This document shows positions 34,101 to 42,890 of a stretch of DNA of 64,000 nt, piece by piece. The notes beneath the pieces were generated by a model. It worked only from the letters and a program-made list of their open reading frames with translations, was not told the origin of the DNA and searched no databases. The stretch is from the NCBI GenBank assembly GCA_963678275.1, contig OY782765.1, positions 1,488,001 to 1,552,000 of the forward strand, read 5' to 3'. Position numbers and translations under genes: made by a program. Every line of letters begins with the position of its first letter. Position 1 is the first letter of the stretch. This stretch comes from G963677445 sp963678275 (GTDB lineage: Bacteria > Bacteroidota > Ignavibacteria > Ignavibacteriales > Melioribacteraceae).

Positions 34101-34512
34101 CCAGATCATCTTCTGTGTATTCACCTGCTGCAGGCTGCGGGAAACCAAGAGTCGGGTTTGTGATGATTCCATTACCATGGTTAATTCTGGCCCCCTCGAG
34201 GTTAAAAGTTTCCTCGATTTCAGAGTAAAACATTGCCTGGCCGTCTGCGTCTGAGCGAGTCCTGGTATTTAATACTGAATAAACCGGCTGGCCATTTTCC
34301 ACGCCGAGTACATCCATAAGATAACCGTCAGTAGTAAAGATGCTTAACGGTATTCCCTGCTCAAGAGCAGCCTGTTTCGCGAGCTGAATATTTTCCATAT
34401 TCTGCTCTGCGTTCATATACAGATCGTTAAAGCTGATCTGAGGTTTCTGTGCGGCGAAAATACTGATTGCCGCGGCAAGAAAAAGCATGACAATAAGTCT
34501 CGTTTTTCTCAT
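31144..34512 (-). CDS. Large secreted beta-propeller protein with type IX secretion sorting domain
   Basis: This protein has 1122 residues from the ATG at 34512, behind AAAGGA; the upstream TTG lies in that Shine-Dalgarno. A signal peptide (RKTRLIVMLFLAAAISIFAA) is followed by a propeller-like region with repeated DLDGTYLDDF and DPDGNLVTTL blades (about 130-390). Next comes an OB-like domain (DTVTVKGVVNSINF, YYIQDATGGINI), then beta-rich segments with two GWNMLSVPL/GWNMVGIYD repeats. A C-terminal Por sorting domain (FALEQNYPNPFNPATKI, VTLTIFNALGQKV, GIYFYTI) completes it. It should pass the inner membrane by Sec and the outer membrane by T9SS. Ligand or enzymatic role was not recognised. Confidence 0.9.
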   Translation of the reverse strand: MRKTRLIVMLFLAAAISIFAAQKPQISFNDLYMNAEQNMENIQLAKQAALEQGIPLSIFTTDGYLMDVLGVENGQPVYSVLNTRTRSDADGQAMFYSEIEETFNLEGARINHGNGIITNPTLGFPQPAAGEYTEDDLVLIPESSNDAVMAFDKYSGDLVDASYITSSGELSTPIEATISPWGFYLVSDQLKDGCMSYDMDGNYITFFAPANGPNTDLVDNSRCHNYNPATGNLLITSAGGANTDAVAEFDSDGNYVGNFIESGAGGIDGPWDLQFRDADVLVTASSSDAVHRYDLDGTYLDDFAAMDFPEQLMQLDDGNIAVAVFGSPDGVSIYDPDGNLVTTLAYTTSLRGLYQIQNGNFLVTHGGGVDEIDGTTGALVRIVVDGVSARSATELGQGGGPGIMTIGEARIDVDGDFFPDLEGDTVTVKGVVNSINFTASANRFSYYIQDATGGINITKGSEDMGGPVYEIGDEIIVEGEVGAYAGSVQLNLDSTMLANIQLVNQGVAVDPATITIAEYLANGETYEGMYIRFENVSPTAGSDPWPDAGNSANMTITDGISEVTLRIDNDSDIDENPEPTWPVNLSGIATQYSWSTPPNDGYQISPNFYTDFDETGFQPEFLTEVNVYDAGGMRVGNTIAFGLHDDATDGLDETLGEIELPPVPPAGVFDVRFMFPDGVTASLVDVRSTNNEEVTWNIAMQPGLDGYPITLTWDPMDFPDGTFMLKDALGIGVVTVNMKSTDMVEISNTAITALKIEYTTETTVEFGTMEGWNMLSVPLAMDDMSTATLFPDAVTAFYAFDNGYTTVTELANGIGYWAKFDAAANHSFTGMQVVEPIPIVEGWNMVGIYDYEVDVNDITTDPAGILSSQFFKFDNGYLVADMLYPGAGYWVKADQAGWMIPNLPVGKRNPVVNEINSAWSKIIVTDATGSSRTLYISNEKVAGYQLPPAPPEGVFDVRYSTGSMVEAMGMNTVMMNSAQYPVKVRVEGADVKISDNIGGSILSTTLTDGKETVISNSAVTSFVVEGTEVPEVFALEQNYPNPFNPATKIRFSIPVNARVTLTIFNALGQKVSTLASADMEAGIHTVNFDASSIASGIYFYTISAEGIDGSNFSNTKKMILMK

Positions 34513-35043
34513 GGCAAATCCTTTCAAATAGTTAATAAATGATGGTTAGTGTATTGATTTTCGCTTAATGATTTCTCTATTCGGTTTTCACAAAAACACA
34601 TCGTTTATCCTAAAACAACCATGACCTGCTTCAAACATTAATTTATAAAATTTTTTTTGGAAAATCACATTAATTAAATGTTTTATTTTAAATAGGGAGC
34701 TTTTATAGTTTTTTTTGCGAAAAATTTCCTGTAAAACCCTAAAAACAGGTTGATATTTTCTGTTTAACCAGATAAATTTCAAATATCACTGAAAATAAAA
34801 CAATATTATCCGGAAAAGAATATTAAAATCTAAAGTAAATAGCTGATCAATAATGCGTGAAATTCTTTCATCCCCCTTTTTTTTGTTTAAATAGTGTATT
34901 AAATTCCTTATTTTTCCATAAGTTATATATATTCAGGTTTATTTTTTGAAGTAATTTCCGATAATAAGTATTAGTATCGATTAAGAAACAACCTGCAAAT
35001 CTGAAACATATATTGTGATTAAGGAAAAATAATATAGAGACGT
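34513..35043. other. Divergent intergenic region
   Basis: This is 531 AT-rich bases between the secreted-protein gene (minus) and the multi-receiver gene (plus), so it should contain both promoters. A 64-codon minus-strand frame at 34588-34782 is AT-driven and lysine-rich, without motif or convincing ribosome site, and was not called. No repeat of the families seen elsewhere is present. Confidence 0.5.
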
Positions 35044-36912
35044 ATGAAAGATTATATTGAAATAGTACAGAAGGTTTCTCACGATATACTTTTAAACATC
35101 AATTCCATTCTTGGTATTACAACAATTCTTGATGAAGATAAAAGTTCGCCTGCTGTATCCAGATATATCAGTACATTAAGAAAAAATGCCCGTCATCTTC
35201 TCAGTACCACAAATGATTTGATCAATTATTCCAATCTGGAAAAGGGTGAAACGGGAATCAACAAGAATAAAATCGATTTGTCAAAAACGATTAATAATCT
35301 TGTAAATGAATTCAGGAATAAATTTGAAATAGACTATGTAATAGAAATTGATGATAACACTCCAAAAGAGTTTATCGCTGATGAACAAAAGTTAAAATTT
35401 ATTCTTCACAATATTCTTCTGCTTTCCTCGGCAAATACCGCAAGAGGAAGAATAGTGGTGAATATTGAGAAAGGGAAAAAGGAGAAACTCAGTTTTAAGA
35501 TTACCGACAGCAGTAAAGGATTTAAACCTGTTCCGGCCGAAAATATTACCCGGCCTTTTCAGCTAAGATCGCTTGATCACTTAAAGCCTTATAACCTGAG
35601 CGGCTTGATATTAACACTTTCTGAAAAATATATTGAACTGCTCGGTGGAAAACTGACTGTTTTGGATGAAGCAGGAAAAGGTTCTGTTTTTGAGTTTACA
35701 ATTAGCGGGGAAGAGATGCCTTCATTTGATTCAACATTATCGAAGTTACCCAAACCAACAGACAAAAACAAAGTTCTGGTCATTGAGGATGATTACGCAA
35801 CTTCGCGTCTGCTTGTTAATTATCTGAAAAAATGGGGATATGATCCCAAACTGGTGAATACCGCGGAACAAACTTTTGAACTTATAACAAGAGAATCTTT
35901 TCTGGCGATAATTCTCGATATCGAGCTGCCGGATTATAACGGACTTGAACTTCTTAAGCAGCTCCGTGAAAGAGAAGATACAAAAAATACGCCGGTAATT
36001 GTCTGCTCGGTTGAGGTTGAACAGCAGAAAGCATATTTGATGGGCGCTGTGGAATATTTTGTAAAACCGATAAATTATAATTTCCTCGTTGAAGTGCTTA
36101 CAAATTATAAACTCCGGCAAGACTCCAACATACTATGTGTCGATGATGATCTGCCTACTCTGAATCTTATCAAACGCGCTATTGAGACGGCCGGGTTAAA
36201 AGCAATCGCGGAGAATATTTCCGCCAATGTGATGGACAGGATTGCTAATATCGATATCGATCTCGCGATTGTCGACCTCGATATGCCTCACCCGAATGGC
36301 TTCGAACTTATCAAGCTGATTAAATCAAATCCAAAATTCAAAAAGCTTCCTATCATAATTTATACAGGTAAAGAAAATTTTGATGAAGATCTTCAAAAAA
36401 TAGATGGTCTCTTCGATCACCTGCTTCAGAAACAAAGTGTAAATATTGAAGATCTTGGCGATACCATTAATTCAATGATTCAGCGATATGAAACCCCTCC
36501 CCCGGTTGAAGAGGTTATTGAGAAAAAGGAAGAGGGAGTAATAAAAATATTGCTGGCTGAGGATTACAAACACTCACAGATCATTGTTACCCGTCTGCTC
36601 AAGAAAAATGGGTTTGAGAATATTGTTGTCGTTGAAAATGGAAAAGAAGCACTCGATATGGCAACTAAAGAAAAATTCACACTTATCCTTATGGATATGC
36701 AGATGCCGATAATGAATGGATTCGAAGCCACAAGGAATATAAGAGAACAGCCTCAATATGCCGATACCCCTATCATAGCTCTTACCGCTTTCGCCATGAA
36801 AGGTGACCGTGAAAAATGCCTCGACGCCGGCGCGACCGACTATATCCCCAAACCGATCGACAGTAAAGAATTTATCGAAAAGGTTAAACATTATACAAAG
36901 TCCGGCGCTTAA
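35044..36912 (+). CDS. Three-receiver hybrid regulator with degenerate kinase domain
   Basis: This 622-residue soluble protein starts with a HisKA-like segment (KVSHDILLNINSILG, His13). An ATPase-like domain follows whose ATP boxes are worn: DSSKGF in place of DxGxG and NLSGLILTLS in place of GxGLGL. Three CheY-like receiver domains follow, at about 240-355 (acceptor in IILDIELPD), 360-475 (IVDLDMPHP) and 500-620 (LILMDMQMP), all with acceptor Asp and the conserved Lys. It may therefore be an integrator that receives phosphate from other kinases rather than an active kinase. It is monocistronic, ending in a terminator that overlaps its stop. Confidence 0.88.
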   Translation: MKDYIEIVQKVSHDILLNINSILGITTILDEDKSSPAVSRYISTLRKNARHLLSTTNDLINYSNLEKGETGINKNKIDLSKTINNLVNEFRNKFEIDYVIEIDDNTPKEFIADEQKLKFILHNILLLSSANTARGRIVVNIEKGKKEKLSFKITDSSKGFKPVPAENITRPFQLRSLDHLKPYNLSGLILTLSEKYIELLGGKLTVLDEAGKGSVFEFTISGEEMPSFDSTLSKLPKPTDKNKVLVIEDDYATSRLLVNYLKKWGYDPKLVNTAEQTFELITRESFLAIILDIELPDYNGLELLKQLREREDTKNTPVIVCSVEVEQQKAYLMGAVEYFVKPINYNFLVEVLTNYKLRQDSNILCVDDDLPTLNLIKRAIETAGLKAIAENISANVMDRIANIDIDLAIVDLDMPHPNGFELIKLIKSNPKFKKLPIIIYTGKENFDEDLQKIDGLFDHLLQKQSVNIEDLGDTINSMIQRYETPPPVEEVIEKKEEGVIKILLAEDYKHSQIIVTRLLKKNGFENIVVVENGKEALDMATKEKFTLILMDMQMPIMNGFEATRNIREQPQYADTPIIALTAFAMKGDREKCLDAGATDYIPKPIDSKEFIEKVKHYTKSGA

Positions 36913-36931
36913 CGCCGGGCTTCCCTTTTTT
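36902..36931 (+). terminator. Intrinsic terminator overlapping the stop codon
   Basis: CCGGCG (36902-36907) and CGCCGG (36913-36918) enclose the TAA stop. A run of six T follows at 36926-36931. The stem uses the last sense codons of the multi-receiver gene. Confidence 0.8.
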
Positions 36932-37058
36932 AAAAATCGTAATCATAAACCGGCGAAGCCGGAAGTGGATAGTGAAGAGTGGAGAGTTAAAAAACAATTT
37001 TTCTTTTGTGATAACTTCAAAATCTCCCAAAAGTCCCGTTTGCGACGACAGATAATAG

Positions 37059-37078
37059 CCCCACAATTCATTGTGGGG
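37059..37078. repeat. Perfect hairpin CCCCACAAT/ATTGTGGGG
   Basis: Nine-base perfect arms surround TC. It is one of several short GC-rich hairpins scattered through the intergenic DNA, here beside AAGTCCCGT-type motifs at 37031 and 37103. Confidence 0.7.
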
Positions 37079-37259
37079 TAAATGGGCAACATACAATAAC
37101 AAAAAGTCCCGTCAGGAACGACAGAGACAATTTCTCATCCTTTAAAATGCAACATCTTTTTTATTGTTTGCTCTTTGAATGAGAAATACTGTTTATATTG
37201 AGAGATTGAGATATGATAATTCGCGATAAATTTCCGCGATTTCATTTTGCGAGGAGTAA

Positions 37260-37470
37260 GAAGTTCTGAATTTTCAAAATTCACTGCAACAATTTCACGA
37301 AAACTATTCAATAATTAGCGACCAAGGGAGGGGTTTGATCTACCTTGAAATGGAACTATCCTGGATAAGAGTCGATAAACTATTATATTATGACGGCATT
37401 TTCCCTGAAAAATATTCTTTTGCCTGGAAGGTTAAAAAAATAAAGAATAAGGTTTCGATCTTTGCATGAA
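37260..37470 (+). pseudogene. Decayed open frame, C-terminal gene fragment
   Basis: An uninterrupted frame without an ATG start ends at TGA near 37469 and would read ...GRGLIYLEMELSWIRVD and FAWKVKKIKNKVSIFA at its end. Two other intergenic places (39571-39672 and 52648-52747) give related translations with in-frame stops (ARLNKVN, WVVS, final S-I-F/A). The three look like remnants of the 3' end of one gene family. The family was not recognised. Confidence 0.35.
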
Positions 37471-37640
37471 TTCCTAATTCCTCATTCGTAATTCGTAATT
37501 TCTTCCGTGAGATTTGGTGTTTTGGTGATTTTGTGGCTTTTCTTCCGCCTAATCAGCGAAATCAAAATTATCTGAGGTCATCTTTTCAATTGTTCATTGT
37601 TCATTATTAATTATTAATTGCATTTTTGCCATTTTGCGCA
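37468..37640 (+). repeat. Composite dispersed repeat, copy A
   Basis: A heptamer array (TAATTCC/TAATTCG, five units, 37468-37502) is followed by a conserved block beginning TTCTTCCGTGAGATTTGGTG, including CAGCGAAATCAAAA and GGTCATCTTTTCAATTGTTC, and ends in TTATTAATTATTAATTG. The same order recurs at 41043 and 52746, so the composite unit moves or duplicates as one piece. Confidence 0.75.
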
Positions 37641-37794
37641 GAATTTAATTTCTTTCGGAGTAATTGTCTTTTGTATTTTTGTAACCTTCTTTATTTGTGC
37701 TCTTAATGCCTTACCTGTGCGTTGCCGGCGCAGGATTAAATTGTAACTATTCTGCGCTTAAGGAGTCATAAGCATAAAAAGAAAGGACTCAACT

Positions 37795-39279
37795 TTGAAC
37801 AAAGTATTCATCTATTGTTTCACACTTTTAATATTTGTTTCATGTAATAAAAATAACAATCCTGATAATCCCGCGTCAGAAACCCCGACAGAGAAACAAC
37901 TTATTTCCGATATTGACAAAAGAGCCAGAGAAATCTTCACTAATTATAATTTCCAGGGTGATTTTCTACTCGCTGTTGTTGATGAAGATGGACTGGTAAG
38001 TTCGACTGCCCTGAACAGGCAAATTATTGAGGGTAAACAAACCGGACTCAATAATGACTCCCCAATATATATAGCCTCTCATACAAAAGCCTTCACCGGG
38101 ACCTTACTAAACATACTTGAGGAAAAAGATATATTAAATCTGGATATATCACTCTCGGAGAGTCTCCCTGAACTGAAATTAAAGGCAGATATAAAAACAG
38201 ATAAAATAACTATTAATAATCTTCTTACTCATACACATGGAATATTCAGCACAATTGTCACCTAGAAAACCGCATTTTTAGGGTATAGCGGAGAAAACTC
38301 CGAACTGATAAATGATTTTCATAATAATATGATATATGATCCTTCAGGAAAATTTCGCTATTCTAATATCGGACCAATTCTCGCGGCCATAATAGCAGAA
38401 AAAGTAACAGGCAAAAGCTGGAAAAAACTAACCAGGGAATATATTTTTGAGCCGCTAAGGATGGAAAATTCAGGAACAAATGTATCCGATTTTGATATAG
38501 ATAAAATTCTGCCTTCTCTTACCATATCCTCGGAAGGCCGGATAATTGAAAGGGGATTCTACAAAAAAGATGTGACAATGCACGCGTCCGGAGGAATTAT
38601 CTCCACGGTAAATGATCTGGCTAAATGGCTAAGCGCCAATATCAGGCAGGATAAAAAACTGCTGAGCAAAGAATCATGGAAACGACTTCACAGCGGCTCA
38701 GTTTCACAGAACAGAAAATATTTTTCCTACTCAAGAAATGGCTACAGCCCTGGCTGGGATATCGCTGTTTACCGGGGGGATACATTATTAACAAGATTCG
38801 GCAGTTATGGGGGCATAATGATTCACATCTCATTTATGCCATCCGTTAAAAAAGGAATAATCGCTTTTACAAATGATAACCGGGCTTATCTGCTGCCTCA
38901 TCTGGTTGCTGACTACGCATATAATAGAATGAATCACTACGACGCCGACAGCATTTTTCAGAAGGAACTTAAAATTTTTAAATCAGCTTTCGAAAAGGAA
39001 AATAATATTGATTATTCTTCAGAATATTTGTTACTGCCAAATGAAGAGATAACCGGTAAAATTATCGGCTATTACAAAAATAATTCCGGCTGGCCGATTA
39101 TCACAATAACCAAAGAAAAGAGTAATTACCTTTTTAAGTGGGGAGCGCTGTCAGGGAAAATTTATTCAGGAGAAAAAAATAATTTATCCTCCCGACTGGG
39201 CCCGTTGAATAGAAAATTCCGAATTGTTAACGACACATTGTTTAACGGTTCATTAGTTTACATAAAAAAGATGGATTAA
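37795..39279 (+). pseudogene. Serine hydrolase (beta-lactamase class C-like) lipoprotein, interrupted by one in-frame TAG
   Basis: A TTG start with AAAGGA ahead gives a lipoprotein signal (IYCFTLLIFVSC, Cys17). The frame then runs through the catalytic SxxK motif SHTK (95-98) to a TAG at 38263-38265 (codon 157). The same frame continues without any shift, KTAFLGYSG, to YSN and on to a stop at 39279, about 494 codons in all. Apart from that codon the gene looks intact: FRYSNIGPILAAIIAEK is the family YxN region and the tail is full length. CAG-to-TAG (Gln) is the simplest cause. It may be a recent pseudogene, a sequence error, or a read-through product; the downstream part could also start at Met 38329 but would lack the catalytic Ser. 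Confidence 0.85.
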
Positions 39280-39570
39280 ACTTTTCAGTTTAAAGCCTGA
39301 TGAACATGAAGATCGAATAATCCCCGGCCTGAAGGCGCGGGGTTATTTTAAACTGAACTTAATAAAATCTTCCTTTCTCTCAATAATCGAATCATATTCA
39401 TAATCTGGCAAACCAGAACTGCCGAGCTGTTATTGAAGAGTTGTTTATTTGAGAATGGATAATTGATAATTAAAAGATGACCCGTTTTTTTATTTTATTA
39501 AAACATCTCTGACCATCATTCTTATCCCGGGACCCTGTTTTTTCCGGGTCCATCAGCAAAATTCGCGGGA

Positions 39571-39672
39571 AATAATGCCCGTTTGAATAAGGTTAATAAG
39601 GTACGATTTTGTTGGGTGGTTTCCAATGCTTCTTAGGTTATAAATAAAGACGAAGTTTTTTCCATCTTTATT
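39571..39672 (+). pseudogene. Decayed gene fragment related to 52648-52747
   Basis: Translation in one frame gives ARLNKVNKVRFCWVVSNAS, a stop, then VINKDEVFSIFI and a stop. The fragment at 52648 gives ARLNKVNEV, a stop, then FGWVVSYATKVKIQNQVSSIA. Conservation in the same frame with stops at different places suggests coding ancestry. Confidence 0.35.
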
Positions 39673-39710
39673 TGACCTCTGCTTTGCCGAAGGTTCCGAG
39701 TATAATTCAG

Positions 39711-39735
39711 CGTAAGATATATTGTGTATCTTACG
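39711..39735. repeat. Hairpin CGTAAGATA/TATCTTACG
   Basis: Perfect nine-base arms surround a seven-base loop. It has no T-run and no adjacent gene, so its role is unknown. Confidence 0.55.
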
Positions 39736-40636
39736 GCATACTCATTTGTTTTCTATCTCCTTTTATCATCCAATATTTTGCTCTTAATGGGGCAATTTAA
39801 AATTGATACAAATAAATTGTCCCGTTAGGGACAGCATATTGGTAAAAATGATCAAAGAAAAAATGCATAGTGTGCCGTCAGGTACACCATATTAGCCCCC
39901 CGAAATAAAATAAAAAATCCAGAGCGGTCACCTAACCTGGTCATCATACTCTTACTCTGATTTTTTAACACCGATACCGAAAAATAATCATGTAATCCTT
40001 AAATCCTTTAATCATGGTTCAGACAATGGCGGAGTTGGATTATGCGCATTTTGTAATTTTCCTGCCAGCCGCTCTTTGGGCTAAAGCCATATGAGTGTGG
40101 TTGTTTCGTTGGGGGTCTCCGGCCTAAAGGCGCGGAGTTATTTTAAACTCAATTTTGAAAAGAATCTCCATTCTCAAAAATCATAATCATAGACTGGCAA
40201 GCCAGAAACAATGAGGAATGACGAATTACGAATTGGTTTTCCCGGGAATATATTTTTTGAATCGAATCTGCTTTGGAGAAGCAGCATTATTGCGGAACTT
40301 CTCCATGGGGTAGTAAAGGACAAAAAAATATAAAAAGATCCCTGTAGGGGATCAACAGAGCTAAATTAAGGAAAAACTACAATCCGAATTGTTGCCAAAA
40401 ATTTTGCCATTTTGCAAGGAATTTAACTGCTTACGGAGTAATCATAATCCTTCCTCAGAGTACAAGCGCTGTTATTAAAATCATTATACTTTATTCAATA
40501 TTCTGCCATAATAAGCAAGAATATTATTGTTAAGTTGCCTAAATTTTCCCCAGGCAGAGCTTGAGGAAAACGCCCCAAAGGGGAAAGAATAAACTACAAA
40601 CACCTGATGAATTGAGCTCTGATTTCTTTTGAAAAA

Positions 40637-40894
40637 GAATCCCGAATGGGATTCAATATCAATAGCCCCGGGCGGCGATAGAAGAGAGCAGCCCGGGGTT
40701 AAAAGAAAAATATGCCGCCACGACCCCGAAGGGGTCGAATATAGAACTTCATCGCGGATTTGATTTTACTCCGGCAACTACTATTTCCCACGGGATGTTT
40801 ATATTCGACGCCTTCAGCGTCGCGAAAGATGAATGCCATATCAGACCACCGGATTGCATCCGGGGCCATTCATATTCGACTCCATTCGGAGTCG
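40637..40894. repeat. Row of six short perfect hairpins
   Basis: GAATCCC/GGGATTC (40637-40654), CCCCGGGC/GCCCGGGG (40666-40698), CGACCCC/GGGGTCG (40721-40737), CGACGC/GCGTCG (40806-40822), CCGGAT/ATCCGG (40849-40863) and CGACTCC/GGAGTCG (40877-40894). Three share the flank ATTCGA(C) or its complement, pointing to one diverging family of palindromic elements in which both arms changed together. Confidence 0.75.
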
Positions 40895-41042
40895 TTTATG
40901 CAATTCCTTTTTTGATTCCGGCCTGGCCGGTTTATTTCGAATAGCAGCCTTACTATCGGCAACATGTTATTGGCCGGCTTTTTTGACAAATTTTGCTCCC
41001 CGGATTATCCTCAACATGTTGACGTTTGTGTGGTGATAAGAG

Positions 41043-41195
41043 CCTAATTCCTCATTCGTAATTCGTAATTTCTTCCGTGGGATTTGGTGTTTTGGTGATT
41101 TCATGGCGTTTCTTCCACATCTTTCAGCGAAATCCGCGTAATCAGAAAAATCTGCGGTCGTCTTTTTAATTGTTCATTGAATTTTGCGTAAAATT
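41043..41195 (+). repeat. Composite dispersed repeat, copy B
   Basis: It has four heptamer units (41043-41071), then TTCTTCCGTGGGATTTGGTG and the CAGCGAAATC and TCTGCGGTCGTCTTTTTAATTG blocks in the same order as at 37468 and 52746. It lies about 210 bases upstream of gltX. Confidence 0.75.
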
Positions 41196-41406
41196 TTTCT
41201 TCTTACCAGGTACCTTTACCCCAACATTTACTCCGATTCTTCTCCGCGAAATTCGGGTTAATAAATTCTGCTGATCAAACCGTGTTTAATCGGAAAGCTA
41301 AAAATCGAAATATGATTTTCAGCTCCCTTTTTATTAAATTTGCAGTTTATTTTATTGATGGCTATATATAGAGTTTGAGTTATTACAAATAAATTTTTGA
41401 GGAATC

Positions 41407-42870
41407 ATGATTTCAGAAACACCGAGAGTAAGATTCGCGCCAAGCCCCACCGGATACCTCCACGTGGGAGGATTGAGAACAGCGCTATATAACTATTTAT
41501 TCGCGAAAAAAAACAATGGGAAATGTATTCTCAGAATAGAGGACACCGACAGAAACCGTTATGTTGAAGGAGCGGCGGAATCACTGGTTGAAAGCCTGAA
41601 ATGGAGCGGACTGGAATTTGATGAAAGCCCTCAGAATCCGGGAGAATATGGACCATATACGCAATCCGAACGCAATGAGATATATGATAAACATATCAAA
41701 CAGCTTATCGAGGATGGCAACGCATACTACTGCTTCTGCACTCCGGAAAGAATAAAAGAACTGCGTGATAAACAATACGCAGCCAAAGAACAGCCGATTT
41801 ATGATAAACACTGCCTCAATCTTTCCAAAGAAGAAATTGAAGAAAAACTTGCGGCAGGAACGCCACATGTGGTTCGCCTTAACGTAAGACACGGTGACAA
41901 AATTTATGTTGATGACATAGTCCGGGGCAGAGTGGAATTCGACAGCAATATAGTTGATGACCAGGTGCTCATTAAAAGTGACGGTTATCCCACCTATCAT
42001 CTCGCCAATGTGGTTGATGATCACCTTATGAAAATTTCCCATGTGATCCGCGGTGAAGAATGGCTTTCATCGACTCCCAAACATGTGCTGCTCTATGATT
42101 ATTTCGGATGGGAACGCCCGCAGTTTGCTCACCTCCCTCTCCTGCTCAATCCCGATAAAACAAAACTGAGCAAACGCCAGGGCGACGTCGCGGTTGAAGA
42201 TTACCGTGATAAAGGTTACCTGAGGGACGCGCTGGTAAATTTTGTCGCCCTGCTTGGGTGGAGCGCCGGGGATAACCAGGAATTCTACAAATTGGATGAG
42301 CTTGTTGAAAAATTTTCACTTGAGAGAGTTCATAAAGCCGGGGCGGTTTTTAATATCGACAAACTCAACTGGCTCAATTTTGAACACCTCAGACTTATGC
42401 CTGTCGAAGACAAAATCGAGGGTGTAAGGAAAGAACTTGATAAAGCGGGTTATGATAACACAAAATTCAGCGATGAATATCTGAGCCATGTAATTGAAGC
42501 GATGGTGGAACGGGTTAATTTCATTCATGAGAATGTAACTAACTGCCCATATTTTTACACCCCACCGACAGAATATGATGAAAAAGCTGTAGCTAAAAGA
42601 TGGAAAGAAGACACTCCGGCGCATCTTGATAAACTGCTCGAAAAATTTGAGGCTCTCGATAATCCCGTTAAGGAAGCTTACGAGAACGCGCTGAAAGAGG
42701 CGGCTGAGGAGCTTGGTGTCGGCAATGGCAAACTTATTCACCCTGTAAGGCTTTCTGTAAGCGGTATGAGCGGCGGCCCGGGATTATATGATATTCTGGT
42801 AATTATCGGCAAAGATGAGACTATCAGAAGAATTAAAGAAGCAAAGGTAAAAATTACTGCACTGAAATAA
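41407..42870 (+). CDS. gltX: Glutamyl-tRNA synthetase
   Basis: This 487-residue class I synthetase attaches Glu to tRNA-Glu. The HIGH-type motif is FAPSPTGYLHVGGLRTALYN (residues 9-28). The KMSKS-type motif is KLSKRQGDV (about 258-266). IRGEEWLSSTPKH lies between them. The C-terminal anticodon-binding part ends VSGMSGGPGLYDILVIIGKD, as in bacterial GluRS. The length is normal. GAGG lies seven bases before the ATG. It is followed 20 bases later by glnS. Confidence 0.97.
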   Translation: MISETPRVRFAPSPTGYLHVGGLRTALYNYLFAKKNNGKCILRIEDTDRNRYVEGAAESLVESLKWSGLEFDESPQNPGEYGPYTQSERNEIYDKHIKQLIEDGNAYYCFCTPERIKELRDKQYAAKEQPIYDKHCLNLSKEEIEEKLAAGTPHVVRLNVRHGDKIYVDDIVRGRVEFDSNIVDDQVLIKSDGYPTYHLANVVDDHLMKISHVIRGEEWLSSTPKHVLLYDYFGWERPQFAHLPLLLNPDKTKLSKRQGDVAVEDYRDKGYLRDALVNFVALLGWSAGDNQEFYKLDELVEKFSLERVHKAGAVFNIDKLNWLNFEHLRLMPVEDKIEGVRKELDKAGYDNTKFSDEYLSHVIEAMVERVNFIHENVTNCPYFYTPPTEYDEKAVAKRWKEDTPAHLDKLLEKFEALDNPVKEAYENALKEAAEELGVGNGKLIHPVRLSVSGMSGGPGLYDILVIIGKDETIRRIKEAKVKITALK

Positions 42871-42890
42871 CAAAATAAGAATAATATATT

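Larger units (their letters stand above)
39280..41406. other. Gene-poor repeat region upstream of gltX
   Basis: This is 2.1 kb without a supportable gene. It holds a pseudogene-like fragment (39571-39672), a CGTAAGATA/TATCTTACG hairpin (39711-39735), CTGGCAA/GCCAG mini-hairpins near 39401 and 40192, a diverged piece of the 379-bp repeat (about 40022-40146), a row of hairpins (40637-40894) and a composite repeat (41043-41195). The gltX promoter should lie in the last 200 bases. Confidence 0.7.

Noticed and set aside
34588..34782. 64-codon minus-strand frame in the divergent intergenic region
   Set aside because: AT-driven, Lys/Phe-rich composition and no motif; it would occupy the promoter region.
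38263..38265. Pyrrolysine at TAG in the serine hydrolase
   Set aside because: No pyl genes are in the window and the family has no such residue; a CAG-to-TAG mutation is simpler.
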